Shown: positions 34,656-43,076 of the stretch, in pieces | How the letters are laid out: each line of letters starts with the position of its first letter | Position numbering within the stretch: position 1 is the first letter of the stretch | Assembly: GCA_944354125.1 (NCBI GenBank) | Contig: CALVPT010000014.1 | Span: forward strand, 1-48,237 | From: an uncultured Clostridia bacterium | GTDB lineage: Bacteria > Bacillota > Clostridia > Christensenellales > Borkfalkiaceae | DNA length: 48,237 bases | Direction: 5' to 3' | Made by a program: the position numbers and the translations under genes | Notes under the pieces: generated by a model | The model's input: only the letters and a program-made list of their open reading frames with translations | What the model was told of the DNA's origin: nothing | The model's database searches: none

Positions 34656-35831
34656 ATGAGAAGTTTTGTAAACAGCCGTGCCGCATCGCTTAAGCCCAGC
34701 GGCATAAGGAAATTTTTCGATATCGTGCAGGAGATGGACGACGCCATCTCGCTCGGCGTCGGCGAACCCGACTTCATAACGCCGTGGTATATCCGCGACG
34801 CCGCCGTCCGCTCGATAAAGAAGGGGCTTACCCAGTATACGGGCAACAGAGGACTGCCCGAACTGAGGGAAAACATATGCAGATACATGCAGGAGCGCTT
34901 CAACGTGCCCTGCACGCCCGAACATACCCTCGTCACGGTCGGCGCTAGCGAGGCGATAGACCTCGTCCTGCGCGCAGTCTGCGACGTAGGGGACGAAATA
35001 CTCGTTCCCCAGCCCTGCTACGTGTCATATCAGCCGAGCGTCACGCTCGCAGGAGGCACGCCCGTAGCGGTGGAGTGTACCTTCGACAATCAGTTCATTC
35101 TGACCCCCGAGAGGATAGAAAAGGCGATAACGCCTAAGACCAAGGCGATAATAGTCGCCTACCCCAACAATCCCACGGGCGCAATAATGACTAAGGAGCA
35201 GCTGGAGGCGATAATCCCCGTCATTGAAAAACACGACCTTTTGGTAATTTCGGACGAAATTTATGCCGAACTTACCTATGTCGGCAAGCACGTTTCCATA
35301 GCTTCGCTGGGCAATATGTCCGCACGAACGGTCGTAATCAACGGCTTTTCCAAGGCGTTTGCCATGACGGGTTGGAGAATAGGTTTCGTATGCGCTCCCC
35401 CCGAGATCGACGAGGCCATGTTCAAGATACATCAGTACGGCATAATGTGCGCGCCCAGGGTCAGCCAGCACGCCGCAACCGCCGCGCTCAAGGAGGGCTT
35501 TTTGGACGGTTTCGCCGTCGTCGACGAGATGAGGGACGAGTACGCAAGGCGCGGCAGATACCTCGTCAATGCCTTCAACTCCATGGGGCTGGACTGCTTC
35601 ATGCCCAGGGGCGCGTTCTATGCCTTTCCGTCGGTCGAAAAGACGGGGCTGGACGGCGAGCAGTTCGCAAACGCCCTCTTGAAGGAAAAACACGTCGCCG
35701 TCGTTCCCGGTTCGGCGTTCGGCGACGCCGGCAAGCACCACGTGCGCTGCTCTTATGCGACGAGCGCAAAGCTTCTGACCGTCGCAATCGAGCGCATGGG
35801 AGAATTCATCTCCTCGCTCGGCAAAAGATAA
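34656..35831 (+). CDS. alaT: Class I aminotransferase, probable alanine transaminase
   Basis: A 391-residue PLP enzyme of fold type I. Landmarks are ISLGVGEPDF at the substrate pocket, TQYTGNRGLPELRE, the cofactor-binding VTVGASEAID, the AYPNNPTGA loop with its conserved Asn, SDEIYAELTY with the Asp that pairs with the pyridine nitrogen, and NGFSKAFAMTGWRIG with the Schiff-base lysine, and the substrate Arg in HVRCSYATS. The alanine assignment is inferred from the adjacent alaR-like gene and from similarity to AlaT; aspartate or aromatic amino acids are possible. It ends in a long perfect hairpin. Confidence 0.8.
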   Translation: MRSFVNSRAASLKPSGIRKFFDIVQEMDDAISLGVGEPDFITPWYIRDAAVRSIKKGLTQYTGNRGLPELRENICRYMQERFNVPCTPEHTLVTVGASEAIDLVLRAVCDVGDEILVPQPCYVSYQPSVTLAGGTPVAVECTFDNQFILTPERIEKAITPKTKAIIVAYPNNPTGAIMTKEQLEAIIPVIEKHDLLVISDEIYAELTYVGKHVSIASLGNMSARTVVINGFSKAFAMTGWRIGFVCAPPEIDEAMFKIHQYGIMCAPRVSQHAATAALKEGFLDGFAVVDEMRDEYARRGRYLVNAFNSMGLDCFMPRGAFYAFPSVEKTGLDGEQFANALLKEKHVAVVPGSAFGDAGKHHVRCSYATSAKLLTVAIERMGEFISSLGKR

Positions 35832-35850
35832 ATTGTGTAAAAAGACATAA

Positions 35851-35889
35851 TTCGGGCGCCGCGGCGGAAATTTCGCCGCGGCGCCCGAA
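35851..35889 (+). terminator. Terminator of alaRT
   Basis: A perfect 16-bp GC-rich stem (35851-35866 with 35874-35889) follows the stop codon by about 20 bp. The T-tract is short. Confidence 0.75.
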
Positions 35890-35922
35890 CATTAAAATTT
35901 GCTCCCCATAAAGAGTTTATAT

Positions 35923-35951
35923 TTGACAAGGCGGAGAAAAATATATATAAT
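35923..35951 (+). promoter_or_regulatory. Consensus promoter of the greA-lysS housekeeping operon
   Basis: The -35 TTGACA (35923-35928), 17-bp spacer and -10 TATAAT (35946-35951) match the vegetative consensus exactly. A leader of about 105 nt with a GCGATTC/GAATCGC hairpin precedes greA. Confidence 0.85.
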
Positions 35952-36063
35952 AGTGTTTGTTGATATGCGATTCTGCGGCGTTTGCGGAATCGCTATCTTG
36001 AATAAAAAGGGTATAAAGCGCGCCCTGAAAAATGGCGGCGCGGAAAAAAGAGGTAAATAAATC

Positions 36064-36537
36064 ATGGCAGATCAGCAGTACGTAATGACCAAAAAGAACT
36101 ATGACGACTTGGTTGCAGAACTCGAAAACCTCGTCAAAGTCAAGAGGCCTGAAATCATCGAGAGAATAGCAGAGGCGCGCTCGCACGGCGACCTCTCGGA
36201 AAATGCCGAATACGATGCGGCAAGGGAAGAACAGCGCTCCAACGAGGGCAAGATTGCCGAGCTCGAATATCAGATAAAGAACGCGGTCATTCAGGAGGAC
36301 ATTCTCGACAACTCCTACGTTCATCTGGAGTCGGTCGTCACCGTCCTCGACGAGGAATTCGGCGAGACCGAGGTATACACCATAACCTCCGTCACCGACG
36401 TCGACGTCATGAACAACAAGATTTCCTCCGAATCTCCCGTGGGCAGCGTGCTCATGCGCAGAAAGAAGGGCGAGGAAGTCACCGTAAACTGCCCCGACGG
36501 CAGCAGCTACAAGCTCAAGATAGTCGACATAAAGTAA
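36064..36537 (+). CDS. greA: Transcription elongation factor GreA
   Basis: GreA inserts its coiled coil into the RNA polymerase secondary channel and stimulates cleavage of backtracked RNA. The 157-residue protein has the N-terminal coiled coil with the acidic tip signature ARSHGDLSENAEYDAAREEQ and a C-terminal FKBP-like domain (VYTITSVTDVDVMNNKISSE and SPVGSVLMRRKKGEEVTV). The length is normal. It is the first gene after a consensus promoter and is followed by lysS, an order common in Firmicutes. Confidence 0.97.
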   Translation: MADQQYVMTKKNYDDLVAELENLVKVKRPEIIERIAEARSHGDLSENAEYDAAREEQRSNEGKIAELEYQIKNAVIQEDILDNSYVHLESVVTVLDEEFGETEVYTITSVTDVDVMNNKISSESPVGSVLMRRKKGEEVTVNCPDGSSYKLKIVDIK

Positions 36538-36679
36538 GCTTTTTTAATCTGCGGCGCGGAGAGAAAGCGGCGCTGAAAATATCATACTCACTCGGGTCGG
36601 AACGCTCAGGGCGAAATATGGCGGTCATGTAAGCCGTAACGCCCTTTCGCGGCGACGAAAGGCAAAAGGAAGGAAGACA

Positions 36680-38149
36680 ATGCAGGATAACACTAACAAC
36701 ACCCCCCTCACCGAAGAACAGGAAGAGGAAATATTTGCAGAGCAGGCGCGCATCCGCAGGGAAAAGCTCGCCAAGATGTGTGCAGAGGGCAAGGACCCCT
36801 ATAAGAAGACCAAGTACGACGTGACCCAGAATTCTGCGTCCGTCAGGGCTAAGTTCGACGAGCTGGAGGGCAAGGAAGTCAGCCTTGCAGGCAGGCTTAT
36901 GAGCCGCCGCATAATGGGCAAGGCGTCCTTCTCGCACATCGCCGACCGCGACGGTCTCATTCAGATATACGTCCGCAGGGAGGACGTCGGCGAGGACGAC
37001 TATACCGCCTTCAAAAAGGACTACGACATAGGCGACATAATAGGCGTAAAGGGCACGGTATTCAAGACCCAGACGGGCGAAATCTCCGTGCACTGCAACC
37101 ATATCGAGATGCTCTCCAAGTCGCTCCGTCCCCTGCCCGAAAAGCAGCACGGCCTTACCAACGCGGACATAAGATACCGCCAGAGAGATCTTGACCTCAT
37201 AGTCAATCCCGAGGTAAAAAAGACCTTCGTGCTCCGCTCTAAGATACTCAAGGAGATTAGGGCATATCTCGACGGGCTGGGCTATCTCGAGGTAGATACC
37301 CCCGTGCTCACCACGCTCGAGATAGGCGCGGCGGCAAGACCCTTCAAGACGCATCACAACGCGCTCGACATAGACATGTACCTCAGAATCGAGACCGAAC
37401 TATACTTAAAGAGACTCATAGTCGGCGGCCTCGAGAGGGTGTACGAAGTCGGCAGAATATTCAGAAACGAGGGCATGGACGCCTTCCACAACCCCGAATT
37501 CACCTCCATAGAGATGTACCAGGCATACACCGACTACTTCGGAATGATGGACCTCATTGAAAACCTCTACAAGACGGTCACAAAAAACGTCTGCGGCACG
37601 ACGAAGATAAGCTATCAGGGCACCGAGCTCGACATGGGCAAGCCCTGGGAAAGGCTTACAATGAAGGAGGCCGTCGCCAAGTACTCCGACAAGGACTATA
37701 AGGAGGTCGCAAAGGAGGAGGGCATATCCGAGGGCAACGCCCTCATAAAGCTCTTCGAGGAGAACGTCGAGGATAAGCTCATACAGCCTACGATAATCTA
37801 CGACTATCCCGTCGAAAATTCGCCGCTCGCAAAGCGCAAGCCTACCGACCCCGCATTTACAGAAAGGTTCGAGTACTTCATCTGCGGTCACGAATTCGGC
37901 AACGCCTTCTCCGAGCTCAACGACCCCATCGACCAGAAGGAGAGGTTCGTAAAGCAGGTTGCCGAAAAGAGGGCGCAGGAGCCCGGCTGCAACGCGCAGG
38001 TGGACGAGGACTTCATAACCGCGCTCGAATACGGACTTCCCCCCACGGGCGGTCTCGGCCTCGGCGTGGACAGGCTGGTTATGCTGCTCACCGACAGCGC
38101 GACGATAAGGGACGTAATACTCTTCCCCACGATGAAGCCCAGAAAGTAA
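36680..38149 (+). CDS. lysS: Lysyl-tRNA synthetase, class II
   Basis: The enzyme charges tRNA-Lys with lysine using ATP. The 489-residue protein has an N-terminal OB-fold anticodon-binding domain (VSLAGRLMSRRIMGKASFSH) and a class II catalytic core. Motif 1 is near YLEVDTPVLTTLEIGAAARP, motif 2 is FRNEGMDAFHNPEFTSIE, and motif 3 is GLGLGVDRLVMLLTD. YEVGRIFRNE and LRIETELYLKRLIVGG are typical of LysRS. The preceding intergenic stretch (36538-36679) shows no T-box signature. The decarboxylase gene follows 33 bp later. Confidence 0.96.
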   Translation: MQDNTNNTPLTEEQEEEIFAEQARIRREKLAKMCAEGKDPYKKTKYDVTQNSASVRAKFDELEGKEVSLAGRLMSRRIMGKASFSHIADRDGLIQIYVRREDVGEDDYTAFKKDYDIGDIIGVKGTVFKTQTGEISVHCNHIEMLSKSLRPLPEKQHGLTNADIRYRQRDLDLIVNPEVKKTFVLRSKILKEIRAYLDGLGYLEVDTPVLTTLEIGAAARPFKTHHNALDIDMYLRIETELYLKRLIVGGLERVYEVGRIFRNEGMDAFHNPEFTSIEMYQAYTDYFGMMDLIENLYKTVTKNVCGTTKISYQGTELDMGKPWERLTMKEAVAKYSDKDYKEVAKEEGISEGNALIKLFEENVEDKLIQPTIIYDYPVENSPLAKRKPTDPAFTERFEYFICGHEFGNAFSELNDPIDQKERFVKQVAEKRAQEPGCNAQVDEDFITALEYGLPPTGGLGLGVDRLVMLLTDSATIRDVILFPTMKPRK

Positions 38150-38182
38150 ATTGCCGTTCGGGAATTTTCAACGCAGGACAAG

Positions 38183-39532
38183 ATGGTTTACAATTACGAA
38201 ATTTTAACTCAGCTTTCAAGATACAAGGGCAAGGACAGGATAAGGCTGCACATGCCGGGGCACAAGAACTTCCCCGCGTTCAGGGCGGCTTTTCCCGTCG
38301 CGCCCATAGACATAACCGAACTCAGCTTTTCGGACGATCTCAGCTGTCCTTCGGGCGCGATTGACAGGGCGCAGAGGGACATTGCCGAAATAACGGGGGC
38401 AAAGCGCGCGTTCATAACTACGGACGGCAGCTCGTCGGGAGTCATGGCGATGATGTATGTCGCCGCCGCTTTCGGCAATAAGATAATAGTGCCCAGAAAC
38501 TCGCACAAGAGCGTGTTCAACGCCTGCCGCCTGCTCGGCACGGAGCCCGTCATAGTTCAGGGCAAAGAGGAGGAGGGCGTTCTCACCTTCCCCGAGCCCG
38601 AACTGCTCGAAAAGCTCATCGTCAATGACGTCAACATCTCGGGCGCAATCATAACCTCGCCCGACTATTACGGCAACATAGCCCCTCTCGACAGGTATGC
38701 CGAGGTGCTCAGAAAGCACGGCCGCTTTCTCTTCGTGGACGGCGCGCACGGCGCGCATCTCGCCTTAGAGGAGGACAGGAAGGGCTATGCAGGGGTGTAT
38801 GCCGACATGTGGGTGGACGGCGCTCACAAGACGCTGCCCGTGCTCACGCAGGGCGCGGCGGTGCTCGTCGCAAACGAGGAGCTTTCGGACAAGGCCGAGG
38901 AGGCTATGTCCGTCTTCCGCACCACTTCTCCCAGCTATCCCGTAATGGCGAGCGTCGAATACGGCATAAAGTACTTCATAAACAATCCTAAGCTGCTTGC
39001 AAGGGCAAAGGACGCAGTCGCCGCGTTCAGGGCGGAAATGGAGGGCGTGACCTTCTATCCCTCCGCCGACTGGGCAAAGGTCGCGATAGACTTCAAACCC
39101 CTCGGCATAGACCCGTCCATAGCGCAGACGGCGCTCGAAAAGAAGGGCATATATGCCGAAATGAACGACGGCAGATATCTACTATTTTATCTCTCGCCCG
39201 TGGTGACGGCAGGACAGCTTGCAGAGCTCAGGGCTGCGCTCATAGGCGTAATGGCAAAGAAGAAAAACAAGGGCACGTTCAGGGACAGGCCGTCCATACC
39301 CGTAGCCGAGCGCACATACAGCTTTATCTACGCCCTCAGGCAGAGGGCGGAATATGTGCCGCTCAGGGAGGCGGTAGGCAGAATGTGCGCCGAAAACGCA
39401 GGCGTCACGCCGCCCTGCCTGCCCGTAGTCATAGCCGGCGAAATGGTGTCGCCCCAGGCGGCAGAGTTGCTCTCTTCGGCGAAGAATACCTTCGGCGTCA
39501 GGGACGGAAAGATTAAGGTAGTCAGAAGATGA
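38183..39532 (+). CDS. Orn/Lys/Arg decarboxylase family protein, YaaO/SpeA-like
   Basis: A PLP-dependent fold-type I decarboxylase of 449 residues, the short form found beside tmk in Bacillus (yaaO) rather than the long enteric enzyme. Motifs are RLHMPGHKNFPAFRAAFPV near the N-terminus, FITTDGSSSGVMAMMYVAAA, the PLP loop VDGAHGAHLALEE, and DMWVDGAHKTLPVLTQGAAV, with the Schiff-base lysine in AHKT. The substrate (lysine, arginine or ornithine) cannot be decided from sequence alone. It overlaps tmk by 4 bp, so the two are translationally coupled. A polyamine-related role is likely. Confidence 0.85.
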   Translation: MVYNYEILTQLSRYKGKDRIRLHMPGHKNFPAFRAAFPVAPIDITELSFSDDLSCPSGAIDRAQRDIAEITGAKRAFITTDGSSSGVMAMMYVAAAFGNKIIVPRNSHKSVFNACRLLGTEPVIVQGKEEEGVLTFPEPELLEKLIVNDVNISGAIITSPDYYGNIAPLDRYAEVLRKHGRFLFVDGAHGAHLALEEDRKGYAGVYADMWVDGAHKTLPVLTQGAAVLVANEELSDKAEEAMSVFRTTSPSYPVMASVEYGIKYFINNPKLLARAKDAVAAFRAEMEGVTFYPSADWAKVAIDFKPLGIDPSIAQTALEKKGIYAEMNDGRYLLFYLSPVVTAGQLAELRAALIGVMAKKKNKGTFRDRPSIPVAERTYSFIYALRQRAEYVPLREAVGRMCAENAGVTPPCLPVVIAGEMVSPQAAELLSSAKNTFGVRDGKIKVVRR

Positions 39533-40149
39533 AAGGTAAATTCATAACCTTCGAGGGCTGCGAGGGCAGCGGCAAGAGCACGCAGATACGCCTGCTTTCG
39601 GAAAAACTAAAAGAGCGCGGCGTCGACTTCATAGTCACCAGGGAACCGGGCGGAAGCGACATTGCCGAACAGATAAGAAAGATAATTTTAAATCCTCAGA
39701 ACACCGCGATGTGCGACGAGTGCGAGGCGCTCCTCTACGCGGCGGCGAGGATTCAGCACCTGAAGGAGATAGTCGTGCCCGCTTTAAGTTGCGGCAAGCT
39801 GGTAATATGCGACAGATACGTGCATTCGTCGCTCGCCTATCAGGGCTATGCCAGGGGGCTGGGCGAGGATTACGTCGCAGGGGTGAACTCCCTCGCGCTC
39901 GGCGAATATGCGCCCGATATAACGCTCTTTCTGAACATCTCGCCCAAGGCGGCGTTCGAAAGAAAGCACGGCGCCGACAAGGACGACAGGATGGAGCAGC
40001 TGGGACTTGCCTTTCACGAAAAGGTATACAAGGGCTATCTCGCCCAGCTTGAAAAATATCCGTACATGCGCGCCGTCGAGTGCGGCGGCACCAAGTACGA
40101 CACGGCGGACAGAATTTATAAACTGCTCTCGGACGAGGGCATAATATAG
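39529..40149 (+). CDS. tmk: Thymidylate kinase
   Basis: The enzyme phosphorylates dTMP to dTDP with ATP for DNA synthesis. The 206-residue protein has the P-loop FEGCEGSGKSTQ, the dTMP-binding REPGGSDIAEQIR (DRX-type) and the motif ICDRYVHSSLAYQGYARGLG with the DRY signature, and the lid region ERKHGADKDDRM. The start overlaps the decarboxylase stop by 4 bp. It is followed by holB after 49 bp. darA (yaaQ), which lies between tmk and holB in Bacillus, is absent. Confidence 0.95.
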   Translation: MKGKFITFEGCEGSGKSTQIRLLSEKLKERGVDFIVTREPGGSDIAEQIRKIILNPQNTAMCDECEALLYAAARIQHLKEIVVPALSCGKLVICDRYVHSSLAYQGYARGLGEDYVAGVNSLALGEYAPDITLFLNISPKAAFERKHGADKDDRMEQLGLAFHEKVYKGYLAQLEKYPYMRAVECGGTKYDTADRIYKLLSDEGII

Positions 40150-40198
40150 TCCGTTCAACGCGCGTCGGCTGCGCGGAACGGCAGGGAACGGGGATAAG

Positions 40199-41107
40199 AT
40201 GGAAGAGCTTTTGAAGGGTACGGCGGCATATAAGATACTGCTTGGCGACAGGCTGGGCGGCAGACTGTCGCACGCCTATATGCTGCACTTTCCCGACCCG
40301 TTCAATCTCCGCCGCGCCCTGAGGCTGTTCGCCCTTGAGATTTTCGGGGCGGAGGAGGACTCGCGCGACGGCAGACTCATCCTCTCCGAGGGGCTCGCCG
40401 ACATGAAGGTGTACCCCCGCACGGACAAAAAACTGACGGTCGCCGAGGCGACGGAGATAGTCGACGACGCGGCGATACGCCCCATAGAAAAGGCAGTAAA
40501 GCTGTACGTCGTATCCGACTTCGACAGTTCGTCGCCGCTCTTTCAGAACAAGCTCTTAAAGGTATTGGAGGAACCGCCCTCGGGCGTATATTTCCTTCTC
40601 GGCGCGTCCACGCTGTCGCCCGTGCTGGATACCATAATTTCAAGGGTAAGGCTGCTCGAAATACCGCCGTTCACGTCGGACGAGATATATCAGGCGCTGC
40701 AAAGGCAGGTAAAGGATAATAGAAACCGTCAGGTAAGTCAGGCTTCAGGCGGCATACTCGGCAGGGCGCAGAGCATGCTCGACGGCGAGTGGTATGCCGC
40801 GGTGCATTCCGCCGCAGAGGAGATATGTGCGGCGTCCGACCTGTCAAAGGCGGTAAAGGCGGCGGTAAAGTACGGCGACACAAAGTATAAGGCAGAATTG
40901 CTCGCCGAGATGCAGAGGCTGTATTTCGGGGAGCTTAAAAGATATGCCGCCGACGACGAATACGTCGGCGCGCTCAGCCGCGGCGCTTTGGTTGCGGCCG
41001 CGGACGGAATAAACGCCGCGCTCAGGGAGCTTAAGTTCAACGCGAATTTCCCTTCGCTGTTGCTCTCGCTCCTTACAAAGGTGGCGACGGAGAACGCAAA
41101 ATGGTAA
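40199..41107 (+). CDS. holB: DNA polymerase III delta' subunit (HolB)
   Basis: The delta' subunit is part of the clamp loader that opens DnaN rings. The 302-residue protein resembles the AAA+-like, but catalytically reduced, HolB fold. It has a HAYMLHFPDPFNLRRALRLF start, a KKLTVAEATEIVDDAAIRPI segment, the sensor-type KVLEEPPSGVYFLLGASTLS (the SRC-type motif is altered) and the ISRVRLLEIPPF arm. There is no canonical Walker A in the N-terminus, as expected. Identity also rests on position between tmk and ricT. It overlaps ricT by 7 bp. Confidence 0.87.
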   Translation: MEELLKGTAAYKILLGDRLGGRLSHAYMLHFPDPFNLRRALRLFALEIFGAEEDSRDGRLILSEGLADMKVYPRTDKKLTVAEATEIVDDAAIRPIEKAVKLYVVSDFDSSSPLFQNKLLKVLEEPPSGVYFLLGASTLSPVLDTIISRVRLLEIPPFTSDEIYQALQRQVKDNRNRQVSQASGGILGRAQSMLDGEWYAAVHSAAEEICAASDLSKAVKAAVKYGDTKYKAELLAEMQRLYFGELKRYAADDEYVGALSRGALVAAADGINAALRELKFNANFPSLLLSLLTKVATENAKW

Positions 41108-41958
41108 AGATAGTTGGCATAAAATTCAAAAACGGCGGCAAGGTGTACTACTTTGCGCCCGGCAAGGACAGGTACGAAAAGGGCATGGGCGTCATAGTCG
41201 AGACGGCTAACGGACTCGAATACGGCAACGTCGCCATTCCCTTTGCCGAGGTTGCGGACGACGAGGTCGTCTCTCCCCTCAAGCCCGTCGTAAGGATTGC
41301 GAACAAGCGCGACGAAGAGCAGGTAAAGCGCAACGAGGAAAAGAGGGCGGACGCAATCGCCGCCGCAAAGCAGAAGGTCGAGGCGCGCGGACTTGAAATG
41401 AAGATAGTCGGCTGCGAATTTGCCTTCGAGGGCAACAAGGTGACCTTTTACTTCACGGCAGACGGCAGAGTAGACTTCAGGGAGCTCATAAAGGACCTCT
41501 CCTCGCTGTTCAGAATGAGGATAGAACTGCGCCAGATAGGCATAAGGGACGAGATAAAGCTCATGGGCGGCATAGCGCCCTGCGGCAGGGAGTGCTGCTG
41601 CGCCAGCTGCATGCCCGACTTCAACAAGGTGTCCATAAAGATGGCTAAAAACCAGGGGCTTTCGCTCAATCCGGGCAAAATTTCTGGGCTGTGCGGCAGA
41701 CTCATGTGCTGTCTTGCCTACGAAAACGACTACTATGCCGAGGCGTGCAAGAACGTTCCCAAGCTCGGCAGCGAGGTGGAAACGCCGGAGGGCAAGGGCA
41801 ACGTCATAAACGTCAACATGCTCAAGATGGAAGTCAAAGTCAGGATAGAGCAGAAGGACGCCGTGACCTACCGCGACTTCAAGGTGTCGGACATAAAGTT
41901 CCGCCGCGGCGGCAAGGAAAAACAGGAAGAGAGCAAAGAGGACAAAGAGGGCGAATAA
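41101..41958 (+). CDS. ricT: PSP1-domain protein RicT (YaaT)
   Basis: RicT works with RicA and RicF in a complex that binds iron-sulfur clusters and directs RNase Y in mRNA maturation; in B. subtilis it is needed for competence, biofilm and sporulation. The 285-residue protein has the PSP1 signature: YYFAPGKDRYEKGMGVIVET, the RELIKDLSSLFRMRIELRQI segment, and a cysteine-rich stretch CGRECCCASCMPDFNKVSIK with a second set LCGRLMCCLAYENDYY, the likely cluster ligands. The tail is charged. It overlaps holB by 7 bp. A promoter and ferredoxin gene follow. Confidence 0.93.
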   Translation: MVKIVGIKFKNGGKVYYFAPGKDRYEKGMGVIVETANGLEYGNVAIPFAEVADDEVVSPLKPVVRIANKRDEEQVKRNEEKRADAIAAAKQKVEARGLEMKIVGCEFAFEGNKVTFYFTADGRVDFRELIKDLSSLFRMRIELRQIGIRDEIKLMGGIAPCGRECCCASCMPDFNKVSIKMAKNQGLSLNPGKISGLCGRLMCCLAYENDYYAEACKNVPKLGSEVETPEGKGNVINVNMLKMEVKVRIEQKDAVTYRDFKVSDIKFRRGGKEKQEESKEDKEGE

Positions 41959-42003
41959 TCCAAAATTACCGGCTTTTATGGCGTAAATTTTTTAAAATAT
42001 CCC

Positions 42004-42033
42004 TTTACAAATTTGTATATACTGTGATATAAT
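42004..42033 (+). promoter_or_regulatory. Ferredoxin promoter with extended -10
   Basis: The -35 TTTACA (42004-42009), an 18-bp spacer and the -10 TATAAT (42028-42033) preceded by TGA lie 71 bp before the ferredoxin start. Confidence 0.7.
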
Positions 42034-42103
42034 AAGGCAAGCGGAAGTGCGTGCGCGCAAACGAACGTACTCGCCGTAAAAAAATCTTTATGGAGGAGTA
42101 CAG

Positions 42104-42274
42104 ATGGCACACGTTATCTCTGATGATTGCGTAAGCTGCGGCGCTTGCGCAGCTACCTGCCCCGTAGGAGCTATTTCCGAAGGCGCTGACAAGTATGTTG
42201 TTGACGCAGATACCTGCATTGACTGCGGCGCTTGCGAAGACGGTTGCCCCACGGGTGCAATCAAGGCCGAATAA
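42104..42274 (+). CDS. 2[4Fe-4S] ferredoxin
   Basis: A 56-residue clostridial-type ferredoxin. The two cluster motifs are CVSCGACAATCP and CIDCGACEDGCP, each CxxCxxCxxxCP (Cys9, 12, 15, 19 and Cys38, 41, 44, 48 by count). It is acidic and short, with VISDDCV at the N-terminus. It transfers electrons in anaerobic metabolism; the specific partner is unknown. It has its own promoter, a strong GGAGG ribosome binding site and its own terminator, suggesting high, independent expression. It follows ricT, whose complex also holds iron-sulfur clusters, though a link is only suggestive. Confidence 0.97.
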   Translation: MAHVISDDCVSCGACAATCPVGAISEGADKYVVDADTCIDCGACEDGCPTGAIKAE

Positions 42275-42290
42275 TAAAAAGGCAATTAAG

Positions 42291-42332
42291 GCGGAACGCA
42301 AGGCACTTTCCCTGGCGTTCCGCTTTTTTTTG
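42291..42332 (+). terminator. Terminator of the ferredoxin gene
   Basis: A 9-bp perfect stem (42291-42299 with 42315-42323), extended by further inner pairs, is followed by nine T. Confidence 0.9.
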
Positions 42333-42365
42333 CGGTGCGGAAACCTCCGCCAAAGCGAGTAATCA

Positions 42366-43076
42366 ATGCAACTCAAGGACAACGAATCGCTCGAAGTGCT
42401 CTTCGGCGAAAAGATGATAATACAGAACAGACAGCTCTACCGCTTCACTTCGGACAGCATACTCCTTTCGCGCTTCGCGCGCGCAAAGAGCGGAGACGTC
42501 GTCGCAGATTTCTGCGCGGGCTGCGGAGCCGTAGGCTTTCACTTCGCCTGTCTCAATCCCAAAATAAAGTCGCTCACGCTCTTCGAACTCCAGCCGTCGC
42601 TGTGCGACATGGCGCGGCGGACGGCGGAATATAACGGCATGGACGCAAAAGTCGTCGAGGGCAGATTGCAGGACATCCCCTCCTCGTACGACGGCGCGTT
42701 TTCGCTGATACTGTGCAATCCCCCCTACGAAAGGGGAGGATTCGACAACCTCTCCTACGAAAAGGCCATCTGCCGCAAGGAGATTACCGTAACGCTCGAA
42801 GAGATTGCCTTGACGGCATCTAAAAAGCTCAAGTTCGGCGGCAGGCTTGCCATCGTAAACAGGGCTGACAGGCTGGCTGAAGTGTGCTATACTTTAAAGA
42901 GATATAACCTGGAGGTCAAGAGGTTGCAGCTCGTAAAGGGCACGCCTTCGGCAAAACCCTACCTCCTCATGGCGGAGGCGACCAAGGGCGGAAAGCCGGG
43001 CACGGAGGTGCTGCCCGAATTCGTCAATACTCAGGCGAACGGCGGCGGAACGCTCAACGGGAACGAGGAACTATGA
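42366..43076 (+). CDS. trmN6: tRNA1(Val) adenine37-N6 methyltransferase family protein (TrmN6/YabB)
   Basis: A 236-residue SAM-dependent methyltransferase. The SAM-binding motif is VADFCAGCGAVGFHFA, an acidic residue follows in FELQPSLCDMA, and the catalytic motif is LCNPPYERGG, the NPPY typical of N6-adenine methyltransferases. B. subtilis YabB has the same context, next to rsmI. The last about 25 residues (PEFVNTQANGGGTLNG) look like an additional tail. It overlaps rsmI by 4 bp (ATGA), so coupled translation is expected. The substrate tRNA is inferred from the family. Confidence 0.87.
   Translation: MQLKDNESLEVLFGEKMIIQNRQLYRFTSDSILLSRFARAKSGDVVADFCAGCGAVGFHFACLNPKIKSLTLFELQPSLCDMARRTAEYNGMDAKVVEGRLQDIPSSYDGAFSLILCNPPYERGGFDNLSYEKAICRKEITVTLEEIALTASKKLKFGGRLAIVNRADRLAEVCYTLKRYNLEVKRLQLVKGTPSAKPYLLMAEATKGGKPGTEVLPEFVNTQANGGGTLNGNEEL

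Noticed and set aside
36538..36679. T-box leader before lysS
   Set aside because: No conserved T-box sequence or specifier-like hairpin is apparent; the gene belongs to the greA transcript.
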